A stretch of 64,000 bases of DNA from assembly GCA_015680685.1 (NCBI GenBank), contig MNCI01025002.1, forward strand, positions 585,499-649,498, in the 5' to 3' direction. The position numbers were made by a program, and so were the translations under genes. The notes under the pieces were generated by a model. The model was not told the DNA's origin. It saw nothing but the letters and a program-made list of their open reading frames with translations, and searched no databases. This document shows positions 47,345 through 59,253 of this stretch, piece after piece (the stretch's first letter is position 1; each line of letters begins with the position of its first letter). The DNA is from Gnetum montanum. Its lineage: Eukaryota; Streptophyta; Gnetopsida; Gnetales; Gnetaceae.

Positions 47345-48900
47345 TCTTAACTAAGAGAGGTGGTCAATGATCACATCCTTAGTCCCTTTCTGATCTACCA
47401 TTGTGAAATTAAATTCTTGCAAGATCATAAGCCACCATATGATACAAGGGCTTACTGTTGGCTTGTTCATTAGGAAGTGGATAGCATTGTGATCTGTGTG
47501 CACAAATACTTTGTAGCCAAGTGCATAGTGCTTGAACTTGTTAACAGCATACACCTCTACCATCAGTTCTTTCTTAGTTGTGATGTAATTTAATTGTACA
47601 CCCATAATGCTTTAGCTTGCACAATGAATGCAATATGGACATTTCTTATCATCCAACTACATAAGATTTCTCCCAAGGCATAATTAGATGCATCTATCAT
47701 TATATGGAATGGTCTAGACTAGTCTGGTGCCTATAGAATTGGAGTTTCTCTAAGTTTCTCTTTTAGTAGTTAGAATGCATGTTCACACTCCTTGGTCCAG
47801 ACAAATGGAGCACCTTTCTTTGTAGACTCAACTAATGACTTTGTGATCTTAGAGAAATTCTCTATGAAATGCTAGTAGTAGCCAGTATGTCCAAGAAATG
47901 AGCATATGTCTTTAACTATCTCTAGGTCCACCTCAATGCTTGGCATGTAATTCCTTGGATAACCATTATTTTTTTGGGTCCACCTCAATCCTTGCCTAAG
48001 TAATTCAATGCCCCAATACAATGCCTTCCTAGACCATTAGATGGATATTTTGCCAATTGAGCCTAAGGTTTGTTTCAACACATCTTTTTAGTACCTATTC
48101 AAGGTGATCCAAGGCTTGCTCAAATGTAGCCCCATAGGTAGAGAAGTCATTCATAAAGATGTCTACCTCACGACCAATCTTCGATTGAAAAATACTAAGG
48201 ACCAAGCATTGAAATGTTGCAAGGGCATTGTACAAACCAAATGGCATCTTACAATATGCAAAAGTCCCCTAGGAACTCATGAATGTTATCTTGGCCTAAT
48301 ATTTTGGTGTAATTTAGATATGGTTATAACCACTATGACCATCCAAGAAGCTATAATAACAATGCTTGGAGATAGTATCCAACACTTGGTTTACAAATGA
48401 TAATGGAAAATGATCTTTAAATGTTGTCATGTTCAATAGTCTAAAGTTAATGTAGACCTACCACTTGCCACCTTTCTTTGACACAATTAAAAATGGGCTA
48501 ACCCACTTACTATCCACAATGGAATAGATGAAACCTACTTTGAGAAGTTCTTCTATTTTCTCCTTAATGATCTACTTTAATTTGGGATTCAACCACCTCT
48601 ATGGCCACCTTCTTGGCTTCATGGCTAGGTTGGTGTAGATGTGATGCTAGAATATCCTTGGATTGATTCCAATTAGTTTGAGATATGACTAAGCAAAGGT
48701 TGTTGTCCATTTGTTGATGACCTGCAACAACTTATCTTTTTGTTCAAGAGCAAGATTTGCATTGATTATGACCAACTTGCCATTGTTTAAAAATGCATAC
48801 TTCATGCTAACCATTAGAGTTTTTGACTCTAGGGGCTTCTATTTGAAATTTTTAGGGATTTACAACTCTTCCCAATAAGTATCATCATCTTCATCATTAG
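47345..48900 (-). pseudogene. RT and RNase H of element A (Athila-like)
   Basis: RNase H at 47351-47605 reads NYITTKKELMVEVYAVNKF and ends VDQKGTKDVIIDHLS, the Athila-type ending. RT to the right (about 47700-48700) gives FLDGHSGYN, MPFGL.NA.ATFQ and FMNDFSTYG, the last standing for the F-M-D-D catalytic box with one Asp changed to Asn. Many stops. It copies the element RNA into DNA in intact relatives. Confidence 0.75.
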
Positions 48901-49640
48901 AGAGTTGGTGATGAACTTGCTCAAGTTCATCTATGCCTTCAACATAGGCACATGTCATGATCTTAATAGGTTCCATGCATAATGTGTTGCTATTAAAGTC
49001 AATTGTCAACCATTGGATGCCCTCCTATTTTGTGGCTGCTTCATACAAACACCTTTGAATATCTGTTTCTTATGCACACTTATTACATGTTGTAATGAAT
49101 CTACTCTTGATGGACCAGATCTTTTGCACACAATTGCACCTATTATCACTATACATGATGCATGGAACATGCTTCTTCTCCAGACTTCCAAATTCATTTT
49201 CCTTGGAGATTTCCAAGGAGAGGTCCCTTATACCCATACATGCATCTACTATTCTTAACCATTCCCTTCCCATAATGATGGGAAAGTCACCTTTACAGTT
49301 CTTAACATTGATCACTAGAAAATCAGTAGGGTAGAACCACTCACAAACTATAGTTACAATGTCCTCCACTAATCCCAATGGAATAGTGATTGATTGATCT
49401 ACCAATTCTAAATGGATGTTGCTCTTCTTGAGAGGTGGTAGGCTCCAAGTTTCATGGGAGATGAGATTGATACCAAAACTAGAATCAATAAGAGCCTTGC
49501 ATGGCTCATGTCCAGCGATCTATAAGTAAATAAGAGGACTTCCTAGATTAGATCTTTTCATGGGAAGATTACCAACCTTAATCCAATCAAAAACAACATG
49601 AGTTAACATCACAATGCCAATCTAAAGCAGCATTTGGTTT
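48901..49640 (-). pseudogene. Protease of element A
   Basis: Translation of 49070-49405 gives MVDQSITIPLGLVEDIVTIV and later DFPIIMGREWL, the C-terminal half of a retropepsin. The active-site region near 49470-49500 reads ALIDSSFGINLIS, with Ser for Gly in D-S-G. Element D at 61963-62340 is a close relative with D-S-G intact. Confidence 0.7.
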
Positions 49641-52075
49641 GAAGGGTACTCAAATGTATTTGATGCAGAGGATGAGGGTGTTGGAGATACAGTGCAACCA
49701 GCTACATTAGGTTGTGAGGGTTTGGAAGGACTATTGGGTCAAAAAAATGGTCATTTCCTAGATCAATTATCCGAACCACATAGCTAGAAAGCTAGTTGTA
49801 AATGTATAGCCCTCATAGCATTTCGTTGTCATGGCTGTGGTGGAACTTCACCCTACATGAACAAAGCAAAAGGTAATTGGATTGAGGGTGGAGGGATGTG
49901 TGCAAACAGATGCAAAGGATGGTATGAATATGGATTCTCCCCTCGAGTTGATGATGAATGAGTTTGATGGCACTCTAGAGGGTAATAGTGATTTTGGAAT
50001 GATCTATGGCTGGTAGAACTTCTTGGAAAGATAGGTTGTAGAACATAGTACCCATATGGATCTAGTTTCCTATAAGGATACTACTATCTTGGCGGTGGCT
50101 TGCCCCACAACTATGACTGATGCCACTATTGATATTGTTCATATGGTTGTAGTGGAGCTCCACTTGGATAGTAAGCCTGTTGTTGCTGGTGGAAATGCCT
50201 TCGATTACCTTGAGGATAAGGCAATCATCTGGGTGGTTACCTCTATGCTAGTCAAGGATCCAGTGCATTCACCCCAAACTCTTGTAAGTGTGACACCACA
50301 AGGCAACATCCCTTAAGATGTTCATATTGACAAATGTCACAAAGAACGTCATCGTCAAATTCTGTCTCCACAACTTCTTCTACTATAACAACTTTGTCCT
50401 TACCTCTCTAATAGGCACATTTAGCTTCTTTCTACTACCAACAATTATGATCATTATTTTGCTCTTTGGATTCTTTAGCAATCTTCATATCAGTTTAGAA
50501 TTTTTCATCCAAAGAGTCCCCTAATTTGTCAACCTTTGTCGAAATATTAGAAATAAATTTTTGTATGGGCAAGGTTTTCCTATTCACCACTTCATTGAGT
50601 GGTGACTTCTCCTCTTCATAGAATTAAACCTTCCATTTCTTGATGGAAGGATTCCTATTATATTTTTTTGCACTTTCCCTTTTTCGCAACTCACCTTCTT
50701 CTTTTGCTACCTGCTCTATTAGCCTTTGGATTTGATGAGCTCTTAGTTAGGATACTCTCCCTTGGGAATAAATGCTAAGAGTTCTTCTACTTTCTGCTTT
50801 GAGCCCATCTATGATGCAGTGAAGTTGTTCCCTCTGAGAATAACCATGGCTAGGGAATTAATGTAAGAGAGAATAGTATTTGCCCATGGCAGCACCCAAG
50901 GGTTCATGTGTTCCTTATTTTCAACCTTGGATTTGCCTCTTCAAGTTGGACACTCTGGAGTAAATATCATATTTATCATTAAATAGCTCTAACATGGTAC
51001 TTCATCTACCAATGGATTCCAGTTCTAGGGTTTGGTACCAGCTTTCAACTTCCTTGATAAGTGTCATAGAGACTAGTTTGAGTTTTTGCTAATCATTTTC
51101 AATGTTTTGTAAGGCACAGGCATTGTGGAAAGCTTGTAAATGTATCTGCAAATTATAGCTATATTCCCCCTCAAATTTTGGAATATTATTCATGTCTAAG
51201 TGCTTGATCCAACTATCCTTCATATGCCTAGTTGGGAACTTAACTACCTCTGCAATGTTAAGCATACTTTGAGTTGCTAACAAAGGCTCATCATCATCAG
51301 TATTTCATTGTCACCGATAATGTCCTCTATTACCCTTTTGATTATTGTGGACATGGTTATTAGTATTATTACCTCGATGCACACCTGCATCACAGTTGTT
51401 TCTTCTATGACATCTCTTAGAATTCGAGGAAGAAGAAGAAAGAGATTTAGATGAAGAGGGTGAAGAGGGAGGAGGACCACCACCACCATGGTGTCTACTA
51501 ACTCCCCTTTGGTTATCATGGCCATGTTCATTATTTTTTGTATCATCTTGATGCTTGTTCGAGCCCTTGCCTTAACTACCATCTTTTCTTGAACTTGAAT
51601 TGTGAATTATAGATTGCAGATTCAGGGTCACACCCTTGTCACTAGTAATAAAGGATAGAGAATCTTCATGCTGAGACCTCTCAAAGGTAGGGTTCTCGTT
51701 GTCATCTTGGTTCAGTACGAATAAGGGACTAGTGAACCATTTCCCCTTAACATCCTCATGATGCCTCTCCTGATGTCGATCTTGCCTACATTGTGTGTCA
51801 GTGGAATGATAGTCCCAAGTGTCATAACCATTCACAACATATTCCTCTTGAAGATCTAAGGTGCCTAACTTCTTCAAAGTTTGAAGCAGCATCTAGGGCA
51901 TAGATCGATTAGATGGAAATACAATGTTTCCTTCCATATCATGCCATCATAGTTGCTCATCCTAATGTAGGATGAAGGTGAAATCATGCACATACTCATC
52001 TGGATGAGCATATATCACTTTGCACTCTTGTGGGACTGACGATTTTGTATCATTTCGCCTGTGAGAAGAAGACAT
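49641..52075 (-). pseudogene. gag of element A
   Basis: The ATG at 52075 gives MSSSHRRNDTKSS. Frames at 51572-51892, 51277-51582 and 51089-51283 cover pieces of the gag. The last contains DSWIKHLDMNNIPKFEG and LQAFHNACALQNIE, typical of an Athila-like gag core. It is broken by stops and shifts throughout. Confidence 0.7.
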
Positions 52076-52204
52076 TTTGCAAATAGTAAAATATCAGTGT
52101 GCTCTTATAATTATGTTATTTTGGAATGATGTTGAACTTGGGGTTTGTCCAATGATATTAATAATATCCACTAAACCTAGATAACGTATGTTCAACAAAT
52201 AGAG

Positions 52205-52223
52205 TCCCTAGCAATGGCACCAA
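52205..52223 (-). other. Primer-binding site of element A (tRNA-Asp type)
   Basis: The minus strand reads TTGGTGCCATTGCTAGGGA, beside the LTR start TGATGAG. It resembles the tRNA-Asp-type site with a few changes. Confidence 0.7.
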
Positions 52224-52767
52224 TGATGAGCAGGGGTGCACCAAGCAATAATGTTGCTGGGATTACCAAGTGAATACATGTTTACACTTGAAGTAGTTGT
52301 ACTTATGTACTTAATCTATTTAGCTTAATTGATTAAATTCTAATTTAGCTTAATTGATTGAATATTTAATAAAAATAATGAATGCATAAATAAAACATTT
52401 AAGCTATCCAGAATGCTGCAAGGTTTATCAAGAAGCTTGTCTTTATTGCCATACATACTGGTGTGGTTCAAGTATAACAATTCTCGAATAAAGATCCATA
52501 CATTCAATGACTCCTGCTACAAGCACTTGGGGAAAATATTCTAACTTTCAAATAGACAAACTAAAAGAGCTCTACTACTACTATGAATCTAATGCCCATA
52601 AACATGGTTGGGATCTCGTATTTATAGTTTTTGCTATAGTACTGCATCGACAAGGCCCCATAGATGTAGTAAATGCTAGGTCAACGCAACCCAGTCGATG
52701 ATGAAACACCACAAAAATAAGGCCCTATCAACGGGGGCCTATTGACGCAACACATTAATGCTCATCA
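52224..52767 (-). repeat. 5' LTR of element A (544 bp, internally deleted)
   Basis: Runs TGATGAG to CTCATCA. It matches 8655-9165 but lacks about the first 370 bases found in the left LTR, joining TGATGAGCAGG directly to GTGCACCAAGC. Confidence 0.8.
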
Positions 52768-53603
52768 CTTCTCCTATGCCTTCATTTTCATTCTCTATCT
52801 TCTTATTCATTATGATTTCTACCTTTTCCAAGTTCTCTATCTTGGTTTCTTTTTTCTTTCATACCATGTTATCCATTGTGATCTCTTAGTGGAGCTCTAT
52901 CTACAAGTATATGTTCATTATCATCAAAACTTTTTGATGAGGATGATGAAAAGGATAGAAGACTAGGAGAGAAATGTCAACTTGTCTTTCTTCTATGGTT
53001 TCTTCATTCTTCTATTCTATATTTGCTTGAGGTCCTAAGCCTTGAGTTTCTCCTTGTTTTGGGACTTATTTCATCCCTTCTTAGATGGTTTTCTAAGACT
53101 AAACATAGTCTTTGATACATGGGTTCTTTAGTATAAAATAAAAGAGGTTGAGAGGTAGATTAATGACGATTGGACTTCGTAGACTAATATTCTGTGTCTT
53201 CCTTCTTAGTTTGTGATGTCAAGTGAAGTGCATTTTTACCATCATCATTCCCACACTTAGCCTCCATGATTACATCTCACTTAGCCTAAGCTTTTGTTAA
53301 TTGATATAGTCTTAACCTATTCTTGATAACTTGATAGCCTTCATAGCTATGACTAAGACTAGATCTTAGATGTACAACATCAAGCATAAATGGAGCTAAT
53401 TAATTTTTTGGTAATAGAATATTGGCTTGTAGGTTTCTCCATTGAAACTATTTATGTTGATGAAAGATGAAAGTGAATTCAGGATAATAGGAGTCTGAAT
53501 AAGCACAAGACACTTTGGTTTGTATTGGTTCAGTCCAAGTATTATCATTGCTCTTACCAATGTTGTCAACAAGTGGGAAATGAGTCCTATGTAAAGAAGC
53601 CAT
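52768..53603 (-). pseudogene. gag N-terminal part of element B
   Basis: The ATG at 53603 gives MASLHRTHFPLVDNIGKSND, with a stop after about 50 codons. The DNA order to the left (52768-53300) parallels element C gag at 5915-6250. It continues at 8284 beyond element A. Confidence 0.6.
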
Positions 53604-53719
53604 GTTAATTAATTATATTTATACATGTATCTTTGAAAATATTAGATTTATTGAAAGATAAATTGTTAAGTTCATATACAACAAACTTCTATGATATTAA
53701 CTAAACTAGAGCATTAGCA

Positions 53720-53738
53720 CCATCCATAGCAATGATGT
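53720..53738 (-). other. Decayed primer-binding site of element B
   Basis: The minus strand reads TTGACATCATTGCTATGGA, a degraded tRNA-Asp-type site just before TGATGAG. Confidence 0.45.
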
Positions 53739-54584
53739 CAATGATGAGTGTCGAAGTAAACTCTACCTCCAACCATATAAATCATAAGCATTATGAGTGA
53801 CTTAATTGTAATTTGTGGATGGACTAATGAAACTTATAGACAATTGATCATTAGCTATTGATCATTGTCTTCCCACTTGGATTAGTTCTAGTTCAATGTG
53901 TATGGTTGAACCCACAACAAGGTACATGACATGATATTGTTCAATGTAAAAAAGCTAAAGTAAAGCATAGAAATTGAATATTAACTCTAAGGAACAATAG
54001 AAAATAAATCCTAAACTAGCCAAATGATAATAAGTATCCACTCTTAGTCTTCTGTACATGTCCTGGGCTAGTATAACGGCTACTAAGATTACCAATTGAT
54101 ATGCTATTAGGCTTACTAAGCACAATCACTACTAGGTTACTGAATGATTATATGTTATGCTTGAGATGGATCATACTTATTTTGTCAAGTTCTATTATGC
54201 ATAAGAATGTAAACATTATGCTAAGTACAATGAAAAGTAAATTGCATTGAAAATGTAAATTACATGAGAAAGTAAATTCTAAACTAAGTGAAATGCTGCA
54301 AAGATCAGAAATAATCTCATTCTTTATTTCTAGCCATGAAATGTATCCATGAACATTCCACTTGAATAAAGATGTCATAAAATTACTTCAAATCACACTA
54401 TGAGTAGTCACTAATTATTACTAAATTCACTAAATGAAATTACAAGAATTCTACTAAAGTATGACCAAAAAGGTACATTAATAACAATAGATGAATAGTA
54501 TTTATAGGTAGTACCAACTTCAAATACATCGCATGTGTGATATTGCAATTAAAATGTTGTATTCAATGTAAAAACTATTCATCA
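53739..54584 (-). repeat. 5' LTR of element B
   Basis: TGATGAGTG at the left end and TTCATCA at 54578-54584. The inner order matches the other Athila-like LTRs, with ATTTATAG near 54500 and a GCATGTGTGATATTGC stretch near 54530. Confidence 0.65.
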
Positions 54585-55238
54585 AATGAGATCAATGCAT
54601 TGCTCAAAGAGTTATAGGGTTATGAAAACTTTATTTACCTTAAAAAAACAAATGTAAAAAGGAATCTATTCTATATTGGGATATCCAAAAGTAGTTTTAT
54701 GATGCTACTGTATAATCAACTAATTTTTGTAGGTGTGTTGTATAGGGTCTTGGTCAAGTAAATAAAATTCAAAAACAAATAGAAGAAATTTAGAAGCTTT
54801 TCCTTCTTAATGATATTATGCTTCTTGAAATAGAGATGATGCCCTTAGAAATTGAAGCTATTTTTTAGTTTATAGCCTACATTCATAATCTTTCTGAATT
54901 TTCATTAGTCAAATACTTGAAAAAGTGAGGTTGGATGTTTTTATGAGGAAGTTCTATAACTTAATAAATGAAATATTCATGAGCACAGTCTTTGTTTTAA
55001 TGCTAAACAAATTTGCAAATTAGAGAAACAAATAGAATTTCAAGAACTTTGGAAAAGCATAGAAGGAAAGAAACATATTTCTATTTGAATAGTATGAGGA
55101 AAGGCCTTAATTTAGGGAAAAACTATTTATATGCAACTATTTTTCACCATTTGTTATACATAATTAGCAAAGCATGAATGGAATCTTATCATTTGGAAGC
55201 TAAAATAGCTAAATGGCTTAAAACTCCTTGTGAAACAT
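54585..55238. other. AT-rich sequence with no recognised gene
   Basis: Short plus-strand frames rich in Leu, Ile and Lys occur around 54750-55100, but stops are frequent and no domain is visible. It could be an old LINE or other repeat. Confidence 0.5.
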
Positions 55239-55889
55239 TGATGAGTGGCGAGGTACCCCTACACTCAACCATACGAATACGAGTGTTTTCACGTGCGATG
55301 CGGTCGAACTCCACAGATAGACTAGTTGTGGCACCTAGATCGTTAACCTTAGGTCGCAGTTCGCTATCTTCCCACTTGGACTAGTATTTATATTTGTCAC
55401 GTATGGTTTAGTCTAGAGTGAGGTGTATGATGTGTTCCTAATTCTAACGCTACTCCTGAAGGCAGTGGAAAATAATATTAACTANAGTAGTCACACTTAA
55501 ATGCTCATAATCAAGTCGTACTCATTCCGCGTTACTAGGAGATAAGGGTGAGAGAGAAAGCAGTAAATAACAATTAAATAAACAAATAAATAACAAAGTA
55601 AATGCTGCAATGATGAAGTAATCTCGATCTTTATTGCCAGTCATGTGCGCATCCAAGTACGTCACACTCGAATAAAGAATGTCATACAATTACATTCACC
55701 ACACTGCAGGTAGACACTGAAAAATAATCTAACTCTGGAGGGATCAAACTGCCAGAGTTTAGCTACAATCTAATTCCTAATGATCAAACAAGGGGGAGCC
55801 GCTTCTTATTTATAGACATTGCAGCGGACTGCGATATTGCGTACGCGATATCGCAGGGGAAGACGCAATATCGTGGCCGCATCCCATCA
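55239..55889 (-). mobile_element. Solo LTR of an Athila-like element (E family)
   Basis: Starts TGATGAG and ends CCCATCA, flanked by perfect 5-bp duplications AACAT (55234-55238 and 55890-55894). The sequence is the reverse complement of LTR E at 62793-63566, with several long near-identical stretches. No internal region or primer site adjoins it. It therefore formed by recombination between the two LTRs of a complete element. One N lies at 55485. Confidence 0.9.
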
Positions 55890-56089
55890 AACATGAATAT
55901 GTTGACTATGAAATACAAATAGTATTGAAAATGAATGCTAGATTTTCTTATAATTTACTACAATTAAGTACATTAGACATAAGCAGAATTTTAGAGTTGC
56001 AAATTGGGTTTATTTTTTTCCAAATGTAACTAAGAACATTTGCTAATTTTCTTAACGATGTTTTCAAAACTCATAGCATGTGCATTTGT

Positions 56090-56225
56090 AGGGACCATCA
56101 TTTGGAGTCATGATGAGTTGCTCATTTCTTAATTCAAAGGCCTCTATTTGAGCCTAGGTGTAACCACTTGAAGAGGTCATGCTTTTGCTCATCTACCAAC
56201 CCTCTCAAGACCCCACTTAGTAGGA
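56090..56225. repeat. Dispersed repeat, copy 1
   Basis: About 135 bases that align by eye with 61285-61425. Both have CATCATTTG near the start and ACCCTCTCAA near the end. Origin unknown; the second copy abuts the element D remnant. Confidence 0.5.
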
Positions 56226-56422
56226 TGAGGATTGTGGCTTTTAGTAATGACCCTTTTTTTATAGCATATGCATTTGTATAAGTAATAACTTTAGAGGATC
56301 TACAAGTGTAGTAAAATTTCAATTTAAGTTTTAGTATTTTGCATACGTGAACAGAAGACATAAATTTTTTAAGTGTGAAGTTTATGCCTTGCCATTGTAA
56401 ATCCTAATGCAACAACCTAAAC

Positions 56423-56600
56423 AATGAGGTGTTAGCCTAGTGGTAAGCCTCTTGATTTGGAAGCTCTAAGTCATGGATTTGATTTTAGTGGGTAATGTTG
56501 AGTTATAAAGTTTTGTTTGGATTATATATTTTAGGGTGTGCCTATGTTTCAATTACTTTGGGTTCCAACACCACCTTTCCTTCTCCCCTTGCCCACCCCA
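56423..56600 (+). mobile_element. SINE-like, tRNA-derived repeat
   Basis: The head begins AATGAGGTGTTAGCCTAGTGG, with an A box TAGCCTAGTGG (56433-56443) matching the consensus TRGCNNAGTGG. A degraded B box GGATTTGATTT lies at 56475-56485, followed by an AT-rich body. A second copy lies at 56981. Confidence 0.6.
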
Positions 56601-56980
56601 CCTCCCCACCAAAGTTACAAGTTCAATTGCAAAGTGTAGCATCAAGTTATAAATTTAAAAAAAAAATTGTATAAGGAATTTTGAAAATTTTTTGATAGAT
56701 CCAAGGGATCTTAGCAAATGTAAGTAAAAAAAATTCACTATTTTAATTTAATCATGTAACCTAAGTTACCAAAATGCACATGAGTTACAAGTGTCATGAA
56801 TTTTCAATATATAATTATTATTATATTAAGGTTTAAATACTTTTTTTCAAGTTTTTTTTTAAAAGAAAAAGCTATTCATGCAAGGGTGTACATGATTTTA
56901 ATCATGTTGTTCAATTGAAAAAGATGGTAATAGATGAAATGTGGATGAAAGTAAGCTAAGCCTTTTATGATAAGACAATA

Positions 56981-57110
56981 ATGAGGTGTTGGCTTAGTGG
57001 TTAGACTCCAAATCATGGGTTCAATTTTGGTGCACAATGCTAAATTATAAAGTTTTAATTGGACTATATATCTTGGAGTGTACCACTTAGATTTGCAAAG
57101 TAAATTTATG
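56981..57110 (+). mobile_element. SINE-like, tRNA-derived repeat (second copy)
   Basis: The A box TGGCTTAGTGG (56990-57000) matches the consensus. The B box GGTTCAATTTT (57018-57028) is nearly complete. The body matches the first copy (TATAAAGTTTTRWTTGGA, TATATATYTTGGAGTG). About 20 bases between the boxes are missing relative to copy 1. Confidence 0.6.
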
Positions 57111-57119
57111 GCCGATCTT

Positions 57120-57188
57120 AAAATTTCAATTACATTTATAAGAGATTTTAGTTTAAAATTTCAATTACATTTATAAGAGATTTTAGTT
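57120..57188. repeat. 35-bp tandem duplication
   Basis: Two nearly perfect units, each beginning AAAATTTCAATTACATTTAT, lie head to tail. Confidence 0.85.
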
Positions 57189-57355
57189 AACACTTTGAGT
57201 AGTGTTTGGGTGAGAAGAATGTTGGACAATAAAAAGAACAAAAAATTCAAAATAGTCTAGGAGCTCCGTAGCAGACCAAACAAGAAGCTTTAGTTAACAG
57301 CGTTACCTTAGCTAAAAGGAATTTGAAAAAGTGAAAACCGCCAAGACGCTTGGCT

Positions 57356-58058
57356 TCATTTCTGAATTGGTGAAAATCGAAGAAACGCACTAGCTTTCGG
57401 GGAGCAAATTGGATCCTTTGGAAAAAAGTCGGATAAATTTTGATGATAAATTTTGATGAACTGTTCGCGTCTGTTTCGGGAGCGTGTACAGAAGCGCATT
57501 AAATTCGCAATGGGTACATATTTCATAATTTCCAATAAACTTTTGTCTGGATTTGTACATATACCCTGCCTTGCTTTGCCTCGTATTGTTCTTGCCTTTT
57601 TAGTTGGTGCAATGTCTGCATTCTGCATTAAAATCTTACGTATCTTCTTCTCCTGTTCTGAATCATACCAAAAATCTAATTTCATTATTAAGTGGCAAGC
57701 AATCAAGATTCATGGCATCGGCATGAGACGGACCATAGAAAACAAGGGAGTACGAATGAATAAACAAACACACGGAAATCACGAAAGGGCTACTATGGTA
57801 ACCGGAGGCCGAAGGGGCAAGTATCGGTCATACGAAAATCAAAGTCTTGGACGGGGCGTGCGAGGAAAACATTGCATTTGCATGGATTCGCCTCCCGTTG
57901 GGAGTGTCAAAGGTTCCGCCGTGACTCACATTCACGCGTGTCTATTGTTCATTGCTGGTTTTTGCTCTTTTTCTCATATCTCTGCTGATCAAAGAAAAAA
58001 CAAAACAAGGTCATCGTCATGGGTCATGAGTCATAGTCATGAACATGACGACGGATGA
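57356..58058. other. Unrecognised ORF region (overlapping frames on both strands)
   Basis: Two overlapping frames: plus 57453-58058 (201 codons, starting MMNCSRLFRERVQKR) and minus 57356-57706 (116 codons, MIACHLIMKLDFWYDSEQ). Neither shows a known domain. Base composition is more balanced than the surrounding AT-rich DNA, so this could be single-copy sequence, a decayed exon or a UTR. Both cannot be assumed real, and the plus frame has two hydrophobic stretches. Confidence 0.2.
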
Positions 58059-59253
58059 CGGATGGATGCTTGTTCAACTTTTTTAAAAATCTGTTTGCTT
58101 ATAAAGCAACCAAGCCCACCAGCTTGGCCATGTGCAAGCGCATGGCGCTCTGGTTTTACTTTCCCCTTCATCATGACTAGTGCCGATTTTCCAGCATCTG
58201 AAAGGTTTTTGATCATTGTCAGTGAGGTGAGTTAGTGGGCTGTGCCTAGTCTTCTTATAATGCAGTCATCTTCAACGCGGCCCTATGGCACTACTCACCG
58301 GTAATCCTAGGACGGTACTCACAGGTAGTCGTTGAATAAAAGTATTAGCAGGTTGATATAAATTTAGTTGAGGCTTGAGGCTTAATTTCATTTTTGGAAA
58401 TATTAGATTGAGTAACAAAAGAGTTTCATTTTATTGCTGTCATTTTGGTTGTTGCAGAAATTATATGTTTGGCTAGATTATGGCTCCGGAGTAAGGAAAT
58501 GGATTCAACGCCCTTCATACCTTTGAAAATTTTCTTGCTTCAATGGCGATATTGCAATCTTCTCTGCAATATTTAAGCATTAACAATATTTTGGATTTAC
58601 ATTGTACTTGTTCTATATTTTACAATGTATTTTTATGATATATGAGATTTAATTTTAAAAAAAACTAATATATTTAAATTTTCTCTATCACGTCCTCGCT
58701 ACTAACCTGTCCCCCTTTTTCTTGAGGCAGACATACCCAAACAAGTTCAGAATCACGAATCAATTCATCTCTTCCACAAATCGGATTCTTTTGATGCATA
58801 GCAAAAAAAACGAAATGCATGGTAATACACGGAACGAAGTAACTAAAAGAGTAAAAGATAGTTCCATCTAGGAACAAGCAAGGAACTGAAAATCCAGAAC
58901 GCTGCAAAACGACCGGGCTGGCCACGGTGCAGATCGGATAAAACTCTCGTCCCAGCGTTTAGTCGTGGAATTAAGACTGCAAGATGCCATACACAAGGCA
59001 TCTGGATCTTACGTGAGCGGCGGAGGGACCACGTATCGGTATTTTTCAGTGTGGCAGGTAACACTCGGCTTACAGAACTCCTTTCCTTCCATTCTTGCGG
59101 CTCAGGCTGCACAGCAGAGACAGGACATAAATAACAACGCACAACAGAAGCAGAGCAGCATAACCAGAAACAGACGCAGACTTAGACGCAGCAGCAGCAG
59201 CTGAAGAAGAAGAAAAGGCAAAGAAAGAAAGAAAGAGAGAGAATCCAATCACG
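58059..59253 (+). promoter_or_regulatory. Upstream region and 5' UTR of the GTPase-like gene
   Basis: No convincing coding frame. The last about 60 bases before the ATG are almost pure purine (GAAGAAGAAG to GAAAGAGAGAGAA), a GA-rich leader common in plant 5' UTRs. A TAAATAAC at about 59130 is a weak TATA candidate. No repeat family was recognised here. Confidence 0.45.

Larger units (their letters stand above)
8285..52767 (-). mobile_element. Athila-like LTR retrotransposon A, split by nested elements
   Basis: Homologous LTRs lie at 8285-9165 and 52224-52767. Both end CTCATCA on the right, and the left ends are TGATGCA (8285, decayed) and TGATGAG (52224). A minus-strand tRNA-Asp-type primer site lies beside the right one. 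Flanking bases ATTCT (8280-8284) and CTTCT (52768-52772) look like a target duplication with one mismatch. Order on the minus strand is LTR, gag, protease, RT, RNase H, integrase, spacer, accessory ORF, LTR. Removing the nested element (14653-46244 plus one GCCTT copy) leaves about 12.9 kb, a normal Athila size. Confidence 0.75.

Noticed and set aside
56981-57030. Possible intact tRNA gene
   Set aside because: Good A box, but the A to B spacing is too short and no acceptor stem pairs; better explained as a SINE head.
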